A DNA stretch of 43,953 nt, taken from positions 75,001-118,953 of the forward strand of contig JAUZFQ010000015.1 in NCBI GenBank assembly GCA_030838445.1, read 5' to 3'. The notes below the pieces were generated by a model that had not been told where the DNA came from, ran no database searches, and saw only the letters and a list, made by a program, of their open reading frames with translations. This DNA comes from Pyrinomonadaceae bacterium (lineage in GTDB: Bacteria; Acidobacteriota; Blastocatellia; Pyrinomonadales; Pyrinomonadaceae). A program made the translations under genes and the position numbers. This document shows, piece by piece, positions 24,853 through 31,605 of the stretch (position 1 is the stretch's first letter; each line of letters opens with the position of its first letter).

Positions 24853-25836
24853 ATGACTAAGAAACTTTTTATCAAACTGTCGTTGCCGTCGGTCTTCACC
24901 GTCGCAATATGTTTATGCGTCTTCGCTGTGGCGGCGGCGCAAGAGAAGAAGAGCACGACGAAGAAGGCGGATCAGGATCACGTCCAGATCAACGGCAGCA
25001 GTTTGCGCTGGGAGCATCGCAGCGGCGACGACGGGACGGACATCACTTTGTCTTCGAAGAACGTGGAATTCAACGACGACTACACGGACGTGGAACGCAT
25101 CACGTCGGGCGACGGCTACTTCCGTCTCTCGGAGACGCGTGGTGGTGTCGTGCGGCGGCTCGACATCGCGCCGACTGCTGACGGTGTGCTCAAGCGCGAC
25201 TACTGGGAGCGCGGCGCGGCTCATTCGTTCGACGATGGCGCGCGCAAGTGGCTCGCGCGGCTGCTGTCCGAGACGGTGGCCGGGAGCGGCTACGACGCAG
25301 AGGCGCGCGTCGGGCGCATTCTCCGGCGCGGCGGCGCAAACGCCGTGCTCGCGGAGATCGCGCGGCTCAAAAACGACTACGCGCGTCGTGTCTATTCGAC
25401 CGCGCTTGTCGAACGCGGTAATTTGAGCGACGAGCAGTTGGCGAAGCTGCTCACGCAGAATGCGAAAGCGATGGCCTCCGATTACGAGAAGGCCACGCTG
25501 CTCATTCACGTCTTGAAAAACAATCTGGCGGACGCGGGCGTGCGCGCGGCCTTCTTCGAGACGGCGGGCACGCTCTCGTCTGACTACGAGCGCGGGCGCG
25601 TGTTGGCCGTGCTCTTGAAGCGGAGCGACGTGTCGGCGGAGTCGCTCTTGCTCACGCTCAAGGCGACGCGCGGCATGAGTTCGGATTTCGAGAAGGCGAA
25701 CGTGCTGATCCGCGCGGCGCGAACTGACGCGGCGAACGAGTCTGTGCGCGCAGCGATCATCGAGGCGGCGCACACGCTCTCGTCCGATTACGAACGCGGG
25801 CGCGTGCTCACGGTCGTCACGAAAAAGTCTCTGTGA
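24853..25836 (+). CDS. Secreted SDYE-repeat protein of unknown function
   Basis: 327 residues. A signal peptide is visible (MTKKLF, hydrophobic 9-28, AAAQ cleavage zone). A beta-rich N-terminal part (about 40-105) contains LRWEHRSGDDGTDITLSSKNVEFNDDYTDVERI. The C-terminal half is built of helical repeats that start with SDYE or SDFE. The last four repeat starts are spaced exactly 34 residues apart, preceded by a more divergent NDYA unit 35 residues earlier. Unit consensus: S-D-[YF]-E-[KR]-[AG]-x-[VTL]-L, then about ten residues, x-[VS]-[RL], then T/A-L/M-S. It resembles HEAT- or TPR-like solenoids in style but matches no family I can name with certainty. From memory, similar SDYE repeats occur beside M56/BlaR1-like proteins in Acidobacteriota and Gemmatimonadota; I cannot verify this. 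AAGAAGG precedes the ATG. It is probably the last gene of the permease operon. Confidence 0.8.
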   Translation: MTKKLFIKLSLPSVFTVAICLCVFAVAAAQEKKSTTKKADQDHVQINGSSLRWEHRSGDDGTDITLSSKNVEFNDDYTDVERITSGDGYFRLSETRGGVVRRLDIAPTADGVLKRDYWERGAAHSFDDGARKWLARLLSETVAGSGYDAEARVGRILRRGGANAVLAEIARLKNDYARRVYSTALVERGNLSDEQLAKLLTQNAKAMASDYEKATLLIHVLKNNLADAGVRAAFFETAGTLSSDYERGRVLAVLLKRSDVSAESLLLTLKATRGMSSDFEKANVLIRAARTDAANESVRAAIIEAAHTLSSDYERGRVLTVVTKKSL

Positions 25837-25891
25837 AGCGGTCGCCGTGCGACGCCCGCGACAGGTCGAACGCACGACAGGGGAATTTAAG

Positions 25892-25922
25892 TTGCGTTTG
25901 AGTGAAATGTTAGGATTACAAT
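25892..25922 (+). promoter_or_regulatory. Weak sigma-70 promoter candidate for the two-component pair
   Basis: TTGCGT (25892-25897) and TACAAT (25917-25922) are separated by 19 bp and lie 45 bp before the response-regulator ATG. The spacing is longer than optimal. No sigma-54 element is seen here, so the regulator itself may be expressed constitutively. Confidence 0.3.
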
Positions 25923-25967
25923 GCCGCGAGCGAAGGCGTTCCGGCCGCTCGCCTCTCACTTGAACGT

Positions 25968-27341
25968 ATGAAGACTCACGAAGCATCCACCCCCCGCGTG
26001 CTCGTTGCGGACGATCAGCCCGACGTGCTCGAAGCCCTGCGCCTGCTGTTGAAGGGCGAGGGCTACCGGATCGAGGCCGTCACCTCGCCGCCCGCCGTGC
26101 TCGCCGCGATCAAAGCGTCCGAGTTCGACCTGCTCCTGATTGATCTCAACTACACGCGCGACACCACATCAGGCCAAGAGGGACTCGACTTGCTCTCGCG
26201 CATTCAGGCGATTGACGGCACGCTCCCCGTCGTCGTGATGACGGCGTGGGGCAGCGTCGAGGTGGCGGTCGAGGCGATGCGCCGCGGCGCGCGCGACTTC
26301 ATCCAGAAGCCTTGGGAGAACGCGCGCCTCTTGTCCGTGCTGCGCACGCAGATCGAACTGAGCCGCGCGCTACGCAAAGGCCAGCGGCTCGAAGCCGAGA
26401 ACAAACTTCTGCGCGACGGCCACGCGCCGCAGCGCATGATCGCCACGGCCGCCAGCATGCAGCCGGTGCTCCGCATGATCGAGAGCGTCGGCGCGTCGGA
26501 CGCAAACGTGCTTGTGACGGGCGCGAACGGCACGGGCAAGGAGGTGGTGGCGCAGACGCTTCACGCCGTCTCGCCGCGCGCCGCGAAGACGATGGTCACG
26601 GTCAACGTCGGCGCGCTCTCCGAAGGCACGTTCGAGTCGGAGTTGTTCGGCCACGTCAAGGGCGCGTTCACCGATGCCAAGACGGATCGCGTCGGGCGTT
26701 TCGAGTTGGCCGACGGCGGCACGCTCTTTCTCGACGAGATCGCCAACGTGCCGCTCGCGCAGCAGGCGAAACTTTTGCGCGTGGTGGAGACGGGCGAGTT
26801 CGAGCGCGTCGGCTCGTCGAAAACCAGACGCGTGGACGTGCGGATACTTTCGGCGACGAACGCCGACTTGCGCGAGGAAGTCGCGGCCGGTCGGTTTCGT
26901 CAAGATTTATTGTTCCGCTTGAACACGGTCGAGATACGCCTGCCGCCTTTGCGCGACCGCCGCGAAGACATCCCGCTTCTCGCGCACCACTTCCTCGAAG
27001 GCTACGCGCGCCGCTATCGCAAATTCCTGACGACGTTCTCCGACGACGCGACGCGCGCTCTGCTTCGTTACGAGTGGCCGGGGAACGTGCGCGAGTTGGA
27101 TCACGCCGTCGAGCGCGCGGTGTTGATGGCGAAGGGCGCAGTCGTCGAAGCCGCCGATCTCAACTTGCAGCCGGGGGCGGAGGCCGAGCGCGGACTCGAA
27201 GAGATGAGCCTCGATGAGGTAGAGTGCTTCCTGATACGCAAAACTCTCGCGCGCTGCGACGGCAACGTGGGGCAGGCGGCGGAAGCCCTCGGACTCAGCC
27301 GCAGCGCGCTCTACCGCCGACTCCAACGTTACGGCTTATGA
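25968..27341 (+). CDS. Sigma-54-dependent response regulator, NtrC family
   Basis: Transcription activator that remodels sigma-54 RNA polymerase when phosphorylated, 457 residues. The receiver domain (about 10-125) has acidic D15/D16, phosphoacceptor D59, T92 and K114. The AAA+ domain (about 150-385) has Walker A GANGTGKE (185-192), the sigma-54 contact loop GAFTDA (232-237) and Walker B LFLDE near 253-257, followed by an arginine-finger region FRQDLLFRLN. A Fis-type helix-turn-helix closes the protein (GNVGQAAEALGLSRSALYRRL). The contact loop carries Asp where the canonical GAFTGA has Gly. The gene overlaps the kinase gene by 4 bp (ATGA). Probable targets, by context, are the sigma-54-like promoters at 9567 and 10583. 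Confidence 0.92.
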   Translation: MKTHEASTPRVLVADDQPDVLEALRLLLKGEGYRIEAVTSPPAVLAAIKASEFDLLLIDLNYTRDTTSGQEGLDLLSRIQAIDGTLPVVVMTAWGSVEVAVEAMRRGARDFIQKPWENARLLSVLRTQIELSRALRKGQRLEAENKLLRDGHAPQRMIATAASMQPVLRMIESVGASDANVLVTGANGTGKEVVAQTLHAVSPRAAKTMVTVNVGALSEGTFESELFGHVKGAFTDAKTDRVGRFELADGGTLFLDEIANVPLAQQAKLLRVVETGEFERVGSSKTRRVDVRILSATNADLREEVAAGRFRQDLLFRLNTVEIRLPPLRDRREDIPLLAHHFLEGYARRYRKFLTTFSDDATRALLRYEWPGNVRELDHAVERAVLMAKGAVVEAADLNLQPGAEAERGLEEMSLDEVECFLIRKTLARCDGNVGQAAEALGLSRSALYRRLQRYGL

Positions 27342-28687
27342 CGGACGGCCAGCCCACCAAATCCGCCCCCCGCGACCGGCTCAACCACGACCAGCGCATC
27401 CTCTTAATGGCCTTGGCGGGGGGCTTGCCCGGCACGCTCATCTCGCTCATCCTGATCTGGGATCGCCCCTACACACCGAAAGTTCAGTGGACGCTCTCGC
27501 TCGTCATCCTCGGCTTCTGGCTCTCGCTCGCCTTCTCTCTGCGCGGCCGCGTGGTGCGCCACCTGCAAACGCTCTCGAACCTGCTGGCCGCCATGCGCGA
27601 AGGCGACTACTCGATCCGCGCGCGCGGCGCGGGACGCGATGACGCGCTCGGCGACGTGATGCTCGAAGTCAACGCGCTCGGCGAAACTCTGCGCGCGCAG
27701 CGGCTCGGCGCGTTAGAGGCGACCGCGCTCTTGCGCACCGTGATGGGCGAGATTGACGTGGCCGTCTTCGCCTTCGACGCCGAGGCGCGACTCCGGCTCG
27801 TCAACCGCGCGGGCGAACGCTTGTTCGCGCAGCCCGCGGGTCGTCTTCTCGGTCGCACCGCCGCCGAACTCGGCCTCGAAGAGTTTCTCCATTCCGCAGA
27901 TGACGCGCAGATCATCCCGAAAACTTTTCCCGGTCAGGCGGGGCGTTGGGGCGTGCGCCGCAGCACCTTCCGCGAGCGCGGCCTGCCGCACCAACTCCTC
28001 GTCCTCTCCGACCTCAGCCGCGCGTTGCGCGAGGAAGAGCGCGAAGCGTGGAAGCGACTCGTGCGTGTCCTCGGCCACGAACTGAACAACTCTCTGACGC
28101 CGATCAAATCCATCGCCGGGAGTCTGGAAAGTCTGCTCGTGCGCGAGCCGCGCCCGCTCGACTGGCACGACGACATGGCGCGCGGCCTCTCCATCATCGG
28201 TTCGCGTTCCGAATCCCTCAGCCGCTTCATGCAAGCCTACGCGCACCTCGCGCGCCTGCCCACGCCGCGCTTCGCGCCCGTCAACGTCCACGAACTTGTG
28301 CGCCGTGTGGCCGAACTCGAAACGCGCCTGCACGTCAAAGTCATGCCGGGGGCGGAACTGACCATACAGGCCGACGCCGATCAACTCGAACAACTGCTCA
28401 TCAACTTGCAGCGCAACGCCGCCGACGCCGCGCTGCAAACCGGCGGCGGCGTCTCGGTCGGTTGGATCAAGAACACGAACCACGTCACCCTCATCGTCGA
28501 AGATGAAGGGACGGGTCTCTCCAACACGGCGAACCTCTTCGTCCCGTTCTTCACGACGAAGCCGGGCGGCTCCGGCATCGGCCTCGTCCTCAGTCGCCAG
28601 ATCGCAGAGGCGCACGGCGGCACGCTCACCCTCACCAACCGCCGCCGCGGCACGGGCTGCGAAGCCCGCCTCCAACTACCGCTTTGA
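27338..28687 (+). CDS. NtrY-like sensor histidine kinase
   Basis: Cognate kinase of the preceding regulator, starting at ATG 27338 inside its stop codon (ATGA overlap, translational coupling). The 449 residues contain two transmembrane helices (about 20-40 and 45-64) with almost no periplasmic loop, a HAMP-like segment (about 65-115) and a PAS domain (about 125-230). The dimerisation/phosphoacceptor site is GHELNNSLTPI with His at about 247. The ATPase domain has an N-box LLINLQRNAADAAL, DEGTGL and the GSGIGLVLSRQIAEAHGG lid. The HELNN form is typical of NtrY/NtrB-type kinases. The minimal periplasmic loop suggests it senses a membrane or cytoplasmic cue rather than an external ligand. Confidence 0.92.
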   Translation: MTDGQPTKSAPRDRLNHDQRILLMALAGGLPGTLISLILIWDRPYTPKVQWTLSLVILGFWLSLAFSLRGRVVRHLQTLSNLLAAMREGDYSIRARGAGRDDALGDVMLEVNALGETLRAQRLGALEATALLRTVMGEIDVAVFAFDAEARLRLVNRAGERLFAQPAGRLLGRTAAELGLEEFLHSADDAQIIPKTFPGQAGRWGVRRSTFRERGLPHQLLVLSDLSRALREEEREAWKRLVRVLGHELNNSLTPIKSIAGSLESLLVREPRPLDWHDDMARGLSIIGSRSESLSRFMQAYAHLARLPTPRFAPVNVHELVRRVAELETRLHVKVMPGAELTIQADADQLEQLLINLQRNAADAALQTGGGVSVGWIKNTNHVTLIVEDEGTGLSNTANLFVPFFTTKPGGSGIGLVLSRQIAEAHGGTLTLTNRRRGTGCEARLQLPL

Positions 28688-28699
28688 ACGTAACCCGAA

Positions 28700-28735
28700 A
28701 CACTCGTCCTCTGTATCTCCGCGGTGAATGTTTTT
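28700..28735. repeat. Solitary copy of the GCGGTGAA...TTTTT repeat
   Basis: The segment CCTCTGTATCTCCGCGGTGAA followed by TGTTTTTA closely resembles the right arm of the nested hairpin at 29511-29535 (GCGGTGAAGGTTTTT) and the wording at 17331-17352. It stands alone here without a complementary left arm. The rest of the 262-bp gap before the PilZ gene shows no gene. TTGACT (28768-28773) with TTTAAC (28790-28795) at 16 bp is a weak promoter candidate. Confidence 0.4.
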
Positions 28736-28949
28736 ATATGAAGCCACCTCCGCAGTTGAAAAACTCGTTGACTTCGCCGCCTCGATTCATTTAACTTGAA
28801 TTAGCTCTTCTTCCCGCGCGAAGAAAGCCTTCCGGCCTCAGCCAGACAATCAATGCGGGCGTCTCTTGCCTCGCCGCCTTACCGCCCGCGACACGCGTTT
28901 CACATGCTCGACCCCGCCGAGACCCATCAACAAAGGAAACCTATCGAAC

Positions 28950-29387
28950 ATGACTCCCGTGCTCAGTCTCCTCGAAGCGAGGGTGCGTTCGCTGCTCGTC
29001 GAGCGGCGCAGGTTCACGCGCCGCAAGGCCAGTTTCGCCGTGAGCCTCCCCGTCGGCGTCTCCGTCCCGAACGAACATCTCGACCCGGAGGCCGAAGAAT
29101 ATCCGAACCCGATCATGGGGCGCACGCGCGACTTGAGCGAGACCGGCCTCTCGCTGCTGCTGCCCTCGCTCAGCCTCGGACGCGAACAGATCAGCGCGGC
29201 AAACTTCCCTCTGCGCCTCGTGCTCTCGCTGCCGGGCGGCGTCGCCGTGGTGCAAGCGGTCGCGGTGCGCGCCGAAGCAGTTGACGCCGACGAAGCAGAG
29301 CAAGGCTTCCTCATCGGCGCGCGCATCGAGAAAATGAGCGAGCGGGATCGCAAGCGTTATTTGGCTCTCTTGAAGTCGCTGGGTTAA
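28950..29387 (+). CDS. PilZ domain protein, putative c-di-GMP receptor
   Basis: A 145-residue stand-alone PilZ-type protein. The c-di-GMP binding signatures are an RxxxR motif (RRFTR at about 20-24) and DLSETG (the D/NxSxxG motif) near residue 60, with IGARI later as the conserved beta-strand. PilZ proteins bind cyclic di-GMP and control motility, polysaccharide or pilus systems through partners. ATG 28950 is chosen because the homologous region starts soon after and AAAGGA lies 12 nt upstream; the in-frame start at 28866 would add unrelated sequence. It is separated by 262 bp from the kinase gene, so membership of the two-component operon is doubtful. No diguanylate cyclase is in the window. 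Confidence 0.8.
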   Translation: MTPVLSLLEARVRSLLVERRRFTRRKASFAVSLPVGVSVPNEHLDPEAEEYPNPIMGRTRDLSETGLSLLLPSLSLGREQISAANFPLRLVLSLPGGVAVVQAVAVRAEAVDADEAEQGFLIGARIEKMSERDRKRYLALLKSLG

Positions 29388-29417
29388 TCCGAACGCCGAC
29401 AAGTTTGAAGGGCAATT

Positions 29418-29532
29418 AAAACCTTCACCGCGAAGTCGCAGAGTCGTCGCAGAACCGGACGCGGAGAGTTGAACGTCAATCAACTCTCCGCGTTTCTTCG
29501 TGCGTTCACCGCGACTCAGCGGTGAAGGTTTT
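29418..29532. repeat. Large nested intergenic hairpin
   Basis: Outer stem: 29418-29431 pairs with 29519-29532 (14 bp, perfect), continuing after a 2-nt internal loop with 29434-29439 and 29511-29516. An independent inner hairpin, 29459-29472 with 29480-29493, is another perfect 14-bp stem with a 7-nt loop. The 115-nt structure ends in TTTTT and could terminate transcription of the PilZ gene. Its GTCGCAGA and GCGGTGAA words recur at about 17330 and 28710, so it is probably a dispersed repeat. Confidence 0.75.
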
Positions 29533-29600
29533 TGCATCGGGGAGTCTTGAAGATATAGTGATGCGTTCAAATTAATTCACGAATTGCGCGATGACAGGGC

Positions 29601-30770
29601 TTGATAGAAAAGGACGTGATCATCATCGGCGGCGGGGCGGCCGGACTCTTCTGCGCGTTTGAGGCGGCCAAGCGCGGGCGCAGGGTGCTGGTCTTGGAGC
29701 ACGCCGGGCAGGTCGGCAAAAAGATCGCCATCTCCGGCGGCGGCCGTTGCAACTTCACCAACCTGCACACGACGGCGGCCAACTTCATCTCCGCCAACCC
29801 GCACTTCGCCAAGTCTGCGCTCGCGCGCTACACGCCCGCCGACTTCATCGCACTCGTCGAGCGACACGGCATCGCCTATCACGAAAAAAAACTGGGGCAG
29901 TTGTTCTGCGACGGCAGTTCGCGCCAGATCATCAACCTGCTGCTGGCCGAATGCGCCGACGCGCAGGTCGAGATTCGTTGCGACTGCCGCGTGCGGCGAG
30001 TTGAGCGCAACGACAAGTTTCAAGTGGAGACTGAACAGGGAAGTTTCTCGTCCGACTCGCTCGTCGTCGCCACGGGTGGCCTCTCCATCCCGCAACTCGG
30101 CGCGACGGATTTCGGTTATCAACTGGCGCGGCAGTTCGATTTGCGGATCGAGCCGACGCGCCCCGCGCTCGTCCCGCTGACTTTGCCCGCCGAGACGCAG
30201 GCGCGTTTCACTGACTTGAGCGGCGTGTCGCTCGACGCGCTCGCCACTTGCGGCGGCGCGTCGTTTCGCGAAAACATACTCGTCACGCACCGCGGCTTGA
30301 GCGGCCCCGCCATCCTGCAAGTCTCTTCCTACTGGCAACGCGGCGAAACGATCAGCCTCAACCTCTTACCCGACACGGACGCGCGCGCGCTCCTCTCCGA
30401 ACAACAACAGACGGAGAGCGAGTTGGCGACCGTGCTCGGCCGTCAACTGCCGCGTCGCTTCGCGCAGGCTTGGTGCAAGTTGTACGCGCCCTCGAAATCG
30501 CTCCGTCAGTTGACGGAACGCGAGATCAACGCGCTCGCGGATAAACTTGAGCGCTGGCAGATCACGCCCGCCGGGACGGAAGGCTACAAGAAGGCGGAGG
30601 TGACGGCGGGCGGCGTCTCGACCGCGGAACTCTCTTCGCGCACGTTGGAGGCGAAGCGTGTCCCCGGCCTCTACTTCGTCGGCGAAGTGGTTGACGTGAC
30701 CGGCCAACTCGGCGGCTATAATTTTCAGTGGGCGTGGGCTTCCGGTTACGCCGCCGGGCAGTTTGCTTAA
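29601..30770 (+). CDS. FAD/NAD(P)-dependent flavoprotein, HI0933/BaiN family
   Basis: Cytoplasmic flavoprotein of the HI0933/YhiN group (BaiN in gut bacteria is linked to bile-acid reduction; most members are uncharacterised). The 389 residues begin with the dinucleotide-binding motif IIIGGGAAGLF. They continue with KKIAISGGGRCNFTN, the family signature, then LVVATGGLSIPQLGATDFGY, a central HTHRGLSGPAILQVSSYW block and a C-terminal GLYFVGEVVDVTGQLGGYNFQWAWASG FAD-binding end (shown as separate markers). An in-frame stop at 29592 forces a start at or after TTG 29601. TTG is the best choice because GTG 29616 would cut into the first beta-strand. No good Shine-Dalgarno is visible. The gene ends 4 bp inside the convergent DoxX gene. 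Confidence 0.88.
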   Translation: MIEKDVIIIGGGAAGLFCAFEAAKRGRRVLVLEHAGQVGKKIAISGGGRCNFTNLHTTAANFISANPHFAKSALARYTPADFIALVERHGIAYHEKKLGQLFCDGSSRQIINLLLAECADAQVEIRCDCRVRRVERNDKFQVETEQGSFSSDSLVVATGGLSIPQLGATDFGYQLARQFDLRIEPTRPALVPLTLPAETQARFTDLSGVSLDALATCGGASFRENILVTHRGLSGPAILQVSSYWQRGETISLNLLPDTDARALLSEQQQTESELATVLGRQLPRRFAQAWCKLYAPSKSLRQLTEREINALADKLERWQITPAGTEGYKKAEVTAGGVSTAELSSRTLEAKRVPGLYFVGEVVDVTGQLGGYNFQWAWASGYAAGQFA

Positions 30771-31180
30771 AGGGCGTGTGGCGGGCGAGGCAAACTCGCG
30801 CTGCGTCCAACTCCGTTGCCGCGCGTAAACCAGTAAGCCCAGAGCATGAGCACGGCTTGCAGCGGCAGTCTGAGCCACAGGGCGGCGGGCGCGATGTCCG
30901 GGAAGAGTTGCTGGTTGAGCGCCATGTGAACGTTGGCGGGGAACACCGCGGCCAGCAGCGCGATCAAGCCCCACGCCGCGGGGCGCGTGTACTTCGGGAC
31001 GAGCAGCAGCAGTCCGAGGGCGACTTCACAGAACCCGCTGAGGTAGACGAGGAAGAGATGCCACGGCAGATTCGGCGGCATCATCCGCAGGTAAAACGCG
31101 GGGTTGATGAAGTGATACAACCCGGCCAGCACGAACAGAAGACCGAACACGTAGCGCATCACGAGTTTTAGCATTCGCAT
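30767..31180 (-). CDS. DoxX-family integral membrane protein
   Basis: A small membrane protein of the DoxX/SURF4-like family, 137 residues from ATG 31180 (MRMLKLVMRYVFG), with AAGG about 7 nt upstream. Four hydrophobic helices are visible: GLLFVLAGLYHF, LFLVYLSGFCEVALGLLLLV, AAWGLIALLAAVFPANVHM and LPLQAVLMLWAYWF. The FxxAGxxHFxxP and GxxExxLGxxLL patterns fit the family. DoxX proteins have been linked to thiol or oxidative-stress complexes and quinone-dependent oxidations in some bacteria, but a specific role here is unknown. Its 3' end overlaps the flavoprotein by 4 bp, and its 5' end is 39 bp from the divergent small gene at 31220. Confidence 0.8.
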   Translation of the reverse strand: MRMLKLVMRYVFGLLFVLAGLYHFINPAFYLRMMPPNLPWHLFLVYLSGFCEVALGLLLLVPKYTRPAAWGLIALLAAVFPANVHMALNQQLFPDIAPAALWLRLPLQAVLMLWAYWFTRGNGVGRSASLPRPPHAL

Positions 31181-31219
31181 TTCCAAACCTTGTCCGAGCA
31201 ACTTTCAGAAGGGGCGACC

Positions 31220-31525
31220 ATGTATCTCATTCAACTACTGCTGCCGTTGTACGACAACGAGGGCGAGGCTTTTGCGCAGGACGTTTACGACCGCGTGCGT
31301 GACGAGTTGATTAAAAAGTTCGGCGGCGTCACGGCCTTTCGCAGTTCACCGGCGGAGGGAATCTGGAAAGAGGGCGGGCAGGTCAGCCACGACGCGATCA
31401 TCATCTTTGAAGTGATGACCCAAGAACTCGCGCGCGAATGGTGGACGACGTATCGCACCGAACTTGAGTCGCGTTTCCGGCAGGAGAAGATGATCGTGCG
31501 CGCGTCCCGCATCGAACAGTTATGA
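31220..31525 (+). CDS. Small conserved-looking protein of unknown function
   Basis: A 101-residue soluble protein starting at ATG 31220 with AAGGGG 5-6 nt upstream, a strong ribosome binding site. The predicted pattern is strand (MYLIQLLLPLY), amphipathic helix (FAQDVYDRVRDELIKKFGG), strand (VTAFRSSP), strand (HDAIIIFEVMT) and helix (REWWTTYRTELESRF). This resembles a ferredoxin-like or dimeric alpha/beta-barrel fold. I do not recognise a named family. It is divergent from the DoxX gene, and its stop codon lies in the first copy of a 20-bp tandem repeat. Confidence 0.75.
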   Translation: MYLIQLLLPLYDNEGEAFAQDVYDRVRDELIKKFGGVTAFRSSPAEGIWKEGGQVSHDAIIIFEVMTQELAREWWTTYRTELESRFRQEKMIVRASRIEQL

Positions 31526-31580
31526 CAACGCGCCGCCAGCTATAACGACGCGCTGCTAGTTATGACAACGCGCAACGCGT
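31521..31580. repeat. Three degenerate 20-bp tandem repeats
   Basis: Copies at 31521-31540, 31541-31560 and 31561-31580 each start TATGACAACGCGC or TATAACGACGCGC, with an exact 20-bp period. The first copy contains the TGA of the small gene at 31220. The block lies between two convergent genes. It may act as a bidirectional spacer or be a slippage product. Confidence 0.75.
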
Positions 31581-31605
31581 GCGCTTGTTGGATTGCCTCA
31601 TCGCA

